Positions 1-5,595 of a DNA stretch of 5,902 nucleotides are shown here, piece after piece. The number at the start of each line of letters is the position of its first letter. Position 1 is the first letter of the stretch. The position numbers and the translations under genes are program-made. The notes below the pieces were generated by a model that was not told the DNA's origin, did not search any database, and was given only the letters and a program-made list of their open reading frames with translations. The stretch covers positions 1-5,902 of the forward strand of contig CAMAWK010000143.1 of the NCBI GenBank assembly GCA_945861915.1, read 5' to 3'. The DNA is from Flavobacterium psychrophilum (GTDB lineage: Bacteria > Bacteroidota > Bacteroidia > Flavobacteriales > Flavobacteriaceae).

Positions 1-281
1 GAATGGAAACGATGGTTGGCACCAATGATGGATTCGAAATTGCCGAAGTCGATCTCAAACTTCGTGGTCCAGGGGACTTAATGGGAACGCAACAAAGTGG
101 CGTTTTGAATCTACGAATCGCTGATTTAGTTAGAGATAGGGATATTTTACAATTGGCTCGTAATTATGCCATAAAAATCCTTAAAGAAGATGCAACCATG
201 CAAAATCCAGAACATGCGAGTATGCGTTTAGCCTATTTAGAACTGACTAAAAAGGCAACCATTTGGAATTATATTAGCTAA
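1..281 (+). CDS. recG: ATP-dependent DNA helicase RecG, C-terminal end (5'-truncated)
   Basis: This is the last 92 or so codons of RecG, the superfamily 2 helicase that remodels stalled replication forks and branched recombination intermediates in the cytoplasm. The reading frame is open to the window edge, so the ATG at position 3 is internal; the preceding partial codon (nGA) fits an arginine, as is usual here. The segment NDGFEIAEVDLKLRGPGDLM followed by GTQQSG matches the region after helicase motif VI in RecG, which contains the TRG element that couples ATP hydrolysis to translocation. The E. coli protein has the closely similar LEIRGPGELLGTRQTG. The remaining helical tail (ADLVRDRDILQLARNYAIKI) also matches family C-termini and ends normally at TAA. 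The wedge domain and motor motifs lie outside the window. The bestrophin gene follows after 27 AT-rich bases with no visible terminator, so co-transcription is possible. Confidence 0.95.
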   Translation, partial: METMVGTNDGFEIAEVDLKLRGPGDLMGTQQSGVLNLRIADLVRDRDILQLARNYAIKILKEDATMQNPEHASMRLAYLELTKKATIWNYIS

Positions 282-308
282 AAATTTAAAAATAAAAAAT
301 TAACAAAA

Positions 309-1172
309 ATGACTTCGTACAACCCAAAAGAATGGATTAGTTTTATTTTCAATATAAGCAAAGCCGAAACAATTCGGAAGCTACTTCCGATGATGTTTAT
401 TATCGGAATATACTCAGGAACAGTGGCTTATGTTGAAATCGAATATTGGCATTTGCCCGAAACAAGTTCGGTAAAAAACATCTCGGTTATGCACAGTTTA
501 TTAGGATTTGTATTGTCGCTGTTACTGGCATACCGAACCAATACTGCATACGATCGCTGGTGGGAAGGTCGTAAAATGTGGGGCGGATTAGTAAATAGTA
601 GCCGAAATTTGGCCTTGAAGTTGGGAGCTATTTTGACTTCTGAAAATGATTTGCATTTTTTTAGAAAAATGATTCCTAGTTATGCTTTTATTTTGAGTAA
701 ACATTTGAATGACCAAGATACGGCGAAACAATTATTTGATGATGTCGATTTAGAAATTGATCACTACAAACACCGCCCGAATCAAGTAGCCAAAATGCTA
801 TTCCAAAAAACAAATGATTTGTATGTTTCAAAAAAAATTACAGGCGACCAACTCATTATTTTAAATAATGAGTTGCAGTCATTCACCGATATTTGTGGTG
901 CTTGTGAACGAATCAAAAACACTCCTATCCCCTATTCTTACAGTGCTTTTATCAAAAAATTTATTTTTATTTATGTCCTCACTTTGCCGTATGCTTATGT
1001 GTTTATTTTAAGCTATTTAGTAATTCCTGTGGTAGTGTTTATTTTTTATGTTTTGGCTAGCTTAGAATTAATTGCCGAAGAAATTGAAGATCCTTTTGGA
1101 ACGGATGCTAACGATTTACCTACTAAAAAAATAGCCGAAAACATTAAAAAACATGTGGAAGAATTGCTTTAA
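309..1172 (+). CDS. Bestrophin family protein (YneE/UPF0187-type inner-membrane channel)
   Basis: A 287-residue membrane protein of the bacterial bestrophin family. Characterised members form pentameric ion channels; the Klebsiella homologue conducts cations, whereas animal bestrophins conduct chloride, so selectivity here cannot be read from sequence. Hydrophobic segments lie at about residues 24-44 and 58-76, and a long pair at about 215-255, the expected arrangement of two N-terminal and two C-terminal helices around a soluble helical domain. The family signature RTNTAYDRWWEGRKMWGG is at residues 76-93, directly after the second helix. CGACERIKNTPIPYSYSAF (196-214) precedes the third helix, and the conserved acidic stretch EEIEDPFGTDANDLP (257-271) follows the last. 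Length is normal for the bacterial family. The ATG at 309 is the natural start, followed by MTSYNPKEWISF; no Shine-Dalgarno is seen, as is common in Bacteroidota. It lies between recG and pheT on the same strand, with no sign of a functional link to either. Confidence 0.93.
   Translation: MTSYNPKEWISFIFNISKAETIRKLLPMMFIIGIYSGTVAYVEIEYWHLPETSSVKNISVMHSLLGFVLSLLLAYRTNTAYDRWWEGRKMWGGLVNSSRNLALKLGAILTSENDLHFFRKMIPSYAFILSKHLNDQDTAKQLFDDVDLEIDHYKHRPNQVAKMLFQKTNDLYVSKKITGDQLIILNNELQSFTDICGACERIKNTPIPYSYSAFIKKFIFIYVLTLPYAYVFILSYLVIPVVVFIFYVLASLELIAEEIEDPFGTDANDLPTKKIAENIKKHVEELL
849..875 (+). repeat. Perfect 13-bp inverted repeat inside the bestrophin gene
   Basis: CAACTCATTATTT (849-861) is followed by a single T and then its exact reverse complement AAATAATGAGTTG (863-875). 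GAC (846-848) and GTC (878-880) can extend the stem across a two-base bulge. It encodes residues within DQLIILNNELQ, so it is coding sequence that can also fold. It has no T-run and is not a terminator. Confidence 0.85.
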
Positions 1173-1194
1173 AAATTGAACTAAAAAACCCTAA

Positions 1195-1230
1195 TTTGTT
1201 TCCTACTCCAAATAGCAATTCTTATATTTG
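1195..1230 (+). promoter_or_regulatory. Bacteroidota-type promoter of pheT
   Basis: TATATTTG at 1223-1230 is an exact match to the TAnnTTTG -7 element used by the primary sigma factor of Bacteroidota. A TTTG at 1195-1198 may serve as the -33 element, but the 24-base gap is slightly longer than the usual range of about 17-23. Transcription would start near 1236-1240, giving a leader of about 45 bases before the pheT ATG. This implies that pheT can be transcribed independently of the genes upstream. Confidence 0.7.
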
Positions 1231-1282
1231 CGCTCAAGACAAAAAATAAAACTGTCGATACCTAAATACACTAGATTCTCAA

Positions 1283-3703
1283 ATGAAAATATCATACAAC
1301 TGGTTAAAACAATTCGTAAAAATAGATTTGAAATCCGAAGAAACAGCTGCTTTATTGACCGATTTAGGTCTTGAAGTAGAAGTAGTCGAAAAATATCAAT
1401 CTGTAAAAGGAGGATTAGAGGGAATTGTTATCGGTCATGTTTTAACTTGTATTCCGCATCCAGATGCAGATAAATTGAAGGTAACAACGGTAGATTTAGG
1501 CGATGGCATTCATGTTCAAATTGTGTGTGGAGCACCTAATGTTCAAGCGGGTCAAAAAGTAGCCGTTGCCACCATTGGAACAAATTTGTATGACAAAGAA
1601 GGAAACACTTTTCAAATTAAAAAAAGTAAAATTCGAGGCGAAGAAAGTCACGGAATGATTTGTGCCGAGGACGAATTAGGACTTGGTGAAAGTCACGATG
1701 GAATTATGATTTTGGATGCGAGTTTAAAAGCAGGAACAGCTGCGGCCTCTGTTTTTAAAGTAGAAAATGACGAGATTTTTGAAATAGGTTTAACGCCCAA
1801 CCGTGCCGATGCGATGAGTCATCTAGGAACAGCCCGTGATTTAAGAGCTGGATTATTGCAAACAGGAATCAAGGTAGAATTAATTTCGCCATCAGTAAGT
1901 AGTTTTAGAATTGATAAAAGAACCTTTAAAATTAATGTCAATGTCAAAGATTCTAAATTAGCACCACGCTATTGCGGAGTAACTATTTCGGGCGTTACTA
2001 TAAAACCTTCGCCTTCTTGGTTGCAAAATAGATTACAGTCGATTGGATTGAATCCGAAAAATAATATTATTGATGTAACTAATTATGTGCTTCATGAGTT
2101 GGGACAGCCACTTCACGCTTTTGATGCAGCTAAAATAAACGGAAAAATTAGTGTAAAAACACTTCCAACAGGAACCAAATTTACCACACTTGATGCAGTC
2201 GAAAGAACCTTGCACGAAGAAGATTTAATGATTTGTGACGATGCAGGACCGCTCTGTTTGGCTGGTGTTTTTGGTGGAAAAAATTCCGGAGTTTCAGAAA
2301 CTACGACTTCTATTTTTCTGGAGAGTGCTTATTTTAATCCGGTTAGTGTTCGAAAAAGCGCTAAAAGACATCAATTAAATACCGATGCTTCTTTTAGATT
2401 TGAAAGAGGAATTGATCCAACTATTACGGAATATGCCTTAAAACGAGCCGCTATATTGATACAAGAAGTGGCTGGAGGTGAAATTACATCTGATATTATT
2501 GATATTTATCCAAAAAAGATTGAGGATTTTCCAGTGTTTTTGAATTTCGATAATGTTAAAAAAATAATTGGTCAAGAATTGCCGAAAGAAATTATCAAAA
2601 ACATTCTAGCATCTTTAGAAATCAAAGTCAATAGTGTATCAGATGCAGGATTGGGATTGGTAATTCCTGCCTATCGAGTAGATGTACAACGAGAAATCGA
2701 TGTGATTGAAGAAATTCTGCGAGTATATGGTTACAATAACATTAAGTTTTCGGATAAATTGAATGCGACTGTTTCTATCGCACCAAGAACGGAAGATTAT
2801 AAAGTGCAAAACATTATTGCTACCCAATTAAACGGACAAGGATTTCATGAAATGATGGCCAATTCGTTGACGACATCTTCTTATGTTCAGCTTTCGGAAA
2901 TGTTACAATCAGAGCACAATGTTATGATGCTTAATCCGTTGAGTGCTGATTTAGCTGCCATGCGACAATCCTTATTATTCTCTGGTTTAGAAGCAGTTTC
3001 GTATAATAGTAATCGTAGAAACGCCGATTTAAAATTATTTGAATTTGGCAAAAGCTATCATAAATTTTCAACTGGTTACGAAGAACACAAACATTTAACG
3101 GTGTTTGTAACAGGAAATCGAACTCAAGAAAGTTGGACAAACACGCAAAACCCGTCTGATTTCTTTTTGTTCAAAGGCTATGTAAATGGAATCCTTAGCA
3201 GACTTGGGATTCAAAAAACACAAAACACTCCCATGACTACCGATGTTTTTTCGGAAGGAATAGCCATTCGAGTAGGCAATGAAATTATCGTAGAATATGG
3301 TGTGGTCAAAAAATCTATTTTGAAACATTTTGATATTAAACAAGAAGTTTTGTTTGCTGATTTTAATTGGGATGTGATTTTAAAATTACTTTCTAACAAA
3401 ATAAAATTCAACGAAATCCCAAAATATCCTGAAGTTCGTCGAGATTTATCTTTATTATTGGACGATTCTGTGACATTTGATTCTATTTATTCTCTTGCGC
3501 GTCAAACTGAAAAATCGTTGTTAAAAGACATCCATTTGTTTGATGTGTATAAAGGAAACAATTTACCTGAAGGTAAAAAATCCTATGCGGTAAGTTTCAC
3601 GATTCAAGACACCACTAAAACCTTAACCGATGTTCAGATTGATAAAATCATGAGCAAATTACAAAAGAATTTAGAAACAGAATTGGGAGCTAGTTTGAGG
3701 TAA
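1283..3703 (+). CDS. pheT: Phenylalanyl-tRNA synthetase, beta subunit
   Basis: An 806-residue beta chain of the cytoplasmic alpha2-beta2 phenylalanyl-tRNA synthetase, which charges tRNA-Phe with phenylalanine using ATP; the beta chain supplies tRNA binding and editing. Visible domains in order are: an N-terminal segment beginning MKISYNWLKQFV; an EMAP/OB-type tRNA-binding domain at about 42-155 (HPDADKLKV, VCGAPNVQAGQKVAVA); the B3/B4 editing domain at about 213-390 (NIIDVTNYVLHELGQPLHAF, LAGVFGG, RFERGID); B5 at about 406-480 (PAYRVDVQREIDVIEEILRV, with the acidic residues typical of its metal site); a catalytic-like but inactive class II core at about 485-695; and the FDX-ACB anticodon-binding domain at about 711-804 (PKYPEVRRDLSLLLDD, LFDVYKG). 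Length is normal for bacterial bacterial-type PheT and there is no frameshift. The ATG at 1283 gives the canonical N-terminus. pheS is not adjacent here, unlike the pheST operons of many bacteria. It has its own promoter and ends at a strong hairpin. Confidence 0.98.
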   Translation: MKISYNWLKQFVKIDLKSEETAALLTDLGLEVEVVEKYQSVKGGLEGIVIGHVLTCIPHPDADKLKVTTVDLGDGIHVQIVCGAPNVQAGQKVAVATIGTNLYDKEGNTFQIKKSKIRGEESHGMICAEDELGLGESHDGIMILDASLKAGTAAASVFKVENDEIFEIGLTPNRADAMSHLGTARDLRAGLLQTGIKVELISPSVSSFRIDKRTFKINVNVKDSKLAPRYCGVTISGVTIKPSPSWLQNRLQSIGLNPKNNIIDVTNYVLHELGQPLHAFDAAKINGKISVKTLPTGTKFTTLDAVERTLHEEDLMICDDAGPLCLAGVFGGKNSGVSETTTSIFLESAYFNPVSVRKSAKRHQLNTDASFRFERGIDPTITEYALKRAAILIQEVAGGEITSDIIDIYPKKIEDFPVFLNFDNVKKIIGQELPKEIIKNILASLEIKVNSVSDAGLGLVIPAYRVDVQREIDVIEEILRVYGYNNIKFSDKLNATVSIAPRTEDYKVQNIIATQLNGQGFHEMMANSLTTSSYVQLSEMLQSEHNVMMLNPLSADLAAMRQSLLFSGLEAVSYNSNRRNADLKLFEFGKSYHKFSTGYEEHKHLTVFVTGNRTQESWTNTQNPSDFFLFKGYVNGILSRLGIQKTQNTPMTTDVFSEGIAIRVGNEIIVEYGVVKKSILKHFDIKQEVLFADFNWDVILKLLSNKIKFNEIPKYPEVRRDLSLLLDDSVTFDSIYSLARQTEKSLLKDIHLFDVYKGNNLPEGKKSYAVSFTIQDTTKTLTDVQIDKIMSKLQKNLETELGASLR

Positions 3704-3721
3704 GCTATCTCAAATATTTGC

Positions 3722-3768
3722 AAAAACATAAATCCCGACTTTTTAAAAAAGTCGGGATTTATGTTTTT
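3722..3768. terminator. Bidirectional intrinsic terminator between convergent genes
   Basis: Two 23-base arms (3722-3744 and 3746-3768) are exact reverse complements around a GC-rich core, ATCCCGAC/GTCGGGAT. The innermost T/A bases must open to form a loop. The outer A/T portions give T-rich 3' ends on both strands (ATGTTTTT on +, and the same sequence on -), so the one structure can end pheT transcription, 18 bases after its stop, and transcription of the converging lipoprotein gene, whose stop codon is 22 bases away. Confidence 0.92.
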
Positions 3769-3790
3769 AGTTAGATTTAAAAAATGTTGT

Positions 3791-4933
3791 TTAATTAGGA
3801 TATTTGGTTTTATCCAAATGATCTGTTTTTTTTTCTAATTCAACTTTGGTACTATATCCGTCTCCGTCGTCATCTATGTCTAAAAAGTTAGGAATATCAT
3901 CCTCATCAGTATCATCAGCATAACGAATAGTATTTACTGGGAAATCTGGATAATTCGTTTTATTAAGAAAACTATACATATATCTATCTGGTAAATTACT
4001 ATTTTCAGAGAAATCCTCTTGGTAATTAGGAACTCCATCTCCATCACTATCCAGTCTAGAAATAGTGTATAATTTAAAACTAAAAACTAGAGATGAATAA
4101 CTTGGAATAGAACCCGCGCTAGAATTATAATATGCTAAACCTGAAGGAAGAAACATTACTCCTGCTCCAAAATCAGAGTAAGAAATTGTTCCATCCCCGT
4201 TACCAGTATAACTTCCTGGTTTGAATTGAGGAAATATTTCGCTCCAGCCTCTAATTGTATTTAATAAGCTTAGGTGTTGTGTAGGAATAATAACTTCTTC
4301 AAAATTGGTTGCCGAAACCGCTCCATCTGTAGCACTTTTCAAATAACTCCCTGAATAAGCTGCAAAAACAGCATCAGTGTTGGTAGGAGAATCTTCATCT
4401 CTAGATCCTTGTCTTAATACTAAATAGTTTATTATATAATTTGTATTGTGAAGTCTAACCGGTCTTTCTTTTAATTCGTATTGTTTCTGGTCTTTAATTG
4501 ATAACTTATTTACTTCACACTTAATTGGATTGTCAGTTTCAGTAGTGATTAAAGATAAATCTGAGAGTCTAATTTCTGTATCACTGATAATTTCCAAAAC
4601 GGCACCTATTTTGGTTAATCCATCTTCTTTATAAATTTCATCTCCAACCATAAGTTCCTTAGTAAAAACTGTACCAATTCCTTTTATGATGTCTGAGTCT
4701 ATAGAAGCTTCAATTTTTCCAGTTTTTACTAAAGGAGCAAATGATATATTAAAATCATCATCAACATAAAAAATATAATATGATTTTAAGTAATCTTCTA
4801 TTGTATTGAACTCTTCTGCATATTGAACCGAATACTCTCTAGGTGGGGCAATAGAAATAGGATCGTCTTTCTGGCAAGAAAATAATACAACAGTTGCAAG
4901 TAAGATGGTAAAATATATTTTAAATTTGTTCAT
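3791..4933 (-). CDS. FKBP-like lipoprotein with acidic calcium-type C-terminal repeats
   Basis: A predicted 380-residue exported lipoprotein. Residues 1-20 form a lipoprotein signal (KFK, hydrophobic stretch, LFSC) with Cys20 as the lipid anchor; QKDD follows, resembling the K-(D/E)2 surface-export signal reported in Capnocytophaga. Residues about 155-292 resemble an FKBP peptidyl-prolyl isomerase domain: SPTNTDAVFAAYSG, FEEV (211-214), RGWSEIFPQFKPG (228-240), GVMFLPSGLAYY (258-269) and IPSYSSLVFSFKLY (276-289). The FKBP tryptophan (W230) and tyrosine (Y268 or Y269) are kept, but the active-site FD pair appears as FE, so isomerase activity is uncertain. DSDGDGVPNYQED (295-307) and DTDEDDIPNF plus DIDDDGDGY (341-360) resemble thrombospondin type 3 calcium repeats. 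Residues about 70-130 look like an extra beta-rich segment. I chose ATG 4933 over the in-frame TTG at 4969 because it gives a clean signal peptide. The cellular role is unknown; I infer a chaperone-like or structural envelope protein. Confidence 0.85.
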   Translation of the reverse strand: MNKFKIYFTILLATVVLFSCQKDDPISIAPPREYSVQYAEEFNTIEDYLKSYYIFYVDDDFNISFAPLVKTGKIEASIDSDIIKGIGTVFTKELMVGDEIYKEDGLTKIGAVLEIISDTEIRLSDLSLITTETDNPIKCEVNKLSIKDQKQYELKERPVRLHNTNYIINYLVLRQGSRDEDSPTNTDAVFAAYSGSYLKSATDGAVSATNFEEVIIPTQHLSLLNTIRGWSEIFPQFKPGSYTGNGDGTISYSDFGAGVMFLPSGLAYYNSSAGSIPSYSSLVFSFKLYTISRLDSDGDGVPNYQEDFSENSNLPDRYMYSFLNKTNYPDFPVNTIRYADDTDEDDIPNFLDIDDDGDGYSTKVELEKKTDHLDKTKYPN

Positions 4934-4977
4934 TATAATAGCAGATTTTTTAAAGTGCGCAAGATACAATATTGATT

Positions 4978-4985
4978 TATTTTTG
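4978..4985 (+). promoter_or_regulatory. Probable -7 promoter element of the S4-domain gene
   Basis: TATTTTTG is an exact match to TAnnTTTG, 31 bases before the S4 gene's ATG at 5017, predicting a leader of roughly 20-25 bases. No convincing -33 TTG is seen at the right distance, so the assignment rests on the -7 element and its position in the 83-base divergent spacer. It overlaps the in-frame upstream TTG codon, which argues against translation starting there. Confidence 0.55.
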
Positions 4986-5016
4986 TAAACTATTTAACTT
5001 CTATTTTGGAAAATTT

Positions 5017-5400
5017 ATGAGAATAGACAAATATTTATGGTGTGTTCGGTATTACAAGACACGAAATATGGTTACCGAAGCCTGCAAAAAGAATCATATA
5101 ACAGTAAACGGTCTGGTTGCAAAGCCATCCAAAGAAGTGTTTCCTACTGACAAAATCACCTTTCGAAAAGATCAAATTACCCAAATCATTACCGTTTTGG
5201 ACATTCCCGAAAATCGTGTAAGTGCTAAATTGGTTGATATGTATCGAAAAAATGAAACTCCCGAAGAAGTGTATGAACATCTTGAACTGCTGAAACTATC
5301 CAAAGAACATTATCGAAAAAATGGAGAGGGTCGACCAACTAAGAAAGACCGAAGAGATATTGATGATTTTGGAAACCAATCATCCGAAGAAGATTTTTAA
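5017..5400 (+). CDS. S4-domain RNA-binding protein, Hsp15-like
   Basis: A 127-residue cytoplasmic protein with an N-terminal S4 RNA-binding domain at about residues 1-60 (MRIDKYLWCVRYYKTR, ACKKNHITVNGLVAKPSKEV) and a basic then acidic tail. It resembles E. coli Hsp15 (HslR) along its whole length: LDKWLWAARFYKTR and NGQRSKPSK there match DKYLWCVRYYKTR and NGLVAKPSK here, and the tail GRPTKKDRRDIDDF matches RRPDKKERRDLLRF. Hsp15 binds free 50S ribosomal subunits carrying a nascent chain and helps rescue stalled ribosomes; the same role here is inferred from family. The ATG at 5017 is preferred over the upstream in-frame TTG at 4972 because MRID is the usual start of the S4 fold and the extra residues would overlap the promoter. 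It is divergent from the lipoprotein gene and co-directional with the phosphoribosyltransferase 195 bases downstream. I recall this S4 and phosphoribosyltransferase pairing from other flavobacteria. Confidence 0.92.
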   Translation: MRIDKYLWCVRYYKTRNMVTEACKKNHITVNGLVAKPSKEVFPTDKITFRKDQITQIITVLDIPENRVSAKLVDMYRKNETPEEVYEHLELLKLSKEHYRKNGEGRPTKKDRRDIDDFGNQSSEEDF

Positions 5401-5446
5401 TCGATTTAATTCGAATTATACTTTGGTTTTTCACTATTCTCAATTC

Positions 5447-5511
5447 TAATACCGATTAGCAATATATAAGATTCCAATAAATTGTAATCAATATATTGTC
5501 TATCGGCATTA
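5447..5511 (+). repeat. Imperfect inverted repeat in the S4-phosphoribosyltransferase spacer
   Basis: The 21-base arms 5447-5467 (TAATACCGATTAGCAATATAT) and 5491-5511 pair at 17 of 21 positions, with one further possible G-U pair, across a 23-base loop. The arms share CCGAT/ATCGG and an AT-rich inner part. There is no T-run directly after it, so it is a poor candidate terminator. Its function is unknown. Confidence 0.5.
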
Positions 5512-5512
5512 A

Positions 5513-5560
5513 CAATTGTAAAATTTTAAAAAGAATTAGAACATTTTAAAATTACAATTG
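5513..5560 (+). repeat. AT-rich inverted repeat directly upstream of the phosphoribosyltransferase promoter
   Basis: CAATTGTAA (5513-5521) pairs exactly with TTACAATTG (5552-5560), and TTTTAAAA (5524-5531) pairs with TTTTAAAA (5544-5551) after a two-base bulge; the loop is 5532-5543. It ends 15 bases before the -7 element, overlapping where the -33 region would lie, so it could be a regulator-binding site or an RNA hairpin for transcripts entering from the S4 gene. The composition is very AT-rich, so chance is possible. Confidence 0.55.
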
Positions 5561-5575
5561 GTATAATTTCTTTTC

Positions 5576-5583
5576 TATCTTTG
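5576..5583 (+). promoter_or_regulatory. -7 promoter element of the phosphoribosyltransferase gene
   Basis: TATCTTTG is an exact TAnnTTTG match lying only 12 bases before the ATG at 5596. The nearest TTG upstream (5558-5560) is 15 bases away, slightly short for a -33 element. Transcription from here would give a leader of only a few bases. The remainder of the 195-base spacer holds the two inverted repeats and no coding frame that I can support. Confidence 0.6.
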
Positions 5584-5595
5584 AAAAAAAATGCT

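Noticed and set aside
2033..3411. Several minus-strand open frames of 60-82 codons inside pheT
   Set aside because: They are antisense shadows of a well-supported essential gene, with low-complexity compositions and no recognisable domains.
4959..4966. TATCTTGC on the minus strand as a promoter element for the lipoprotein gene
   Set aside because: It only approximates TAnnTTTG (one T short) and no good -33 element is seen; too weak to list, although a promoter must lie in this 83-base spacer.
4934..4969. Upstream in-frame TTG start that would lengthen the lipoprotein by 12 residues
   Set aside because: The extra residues put a charged stretch before the signal peptide, whereas the ATG at 4933 gives a standard MNKFK-hydrophobic-LFSC lipoprotein signal.
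4972..5016. Upstream in-frame TTG start of the S4 protein
   Set aside because: The added segment overlaps the likely promoter at 4978-4985, and MRIDKYLW is the usual family start.
5035..5280. Minus-strand 81-codon open frame over the S4 gene
   Set aside because: It is antisense to a confidently identified gene, with no domain or promoter of its own.
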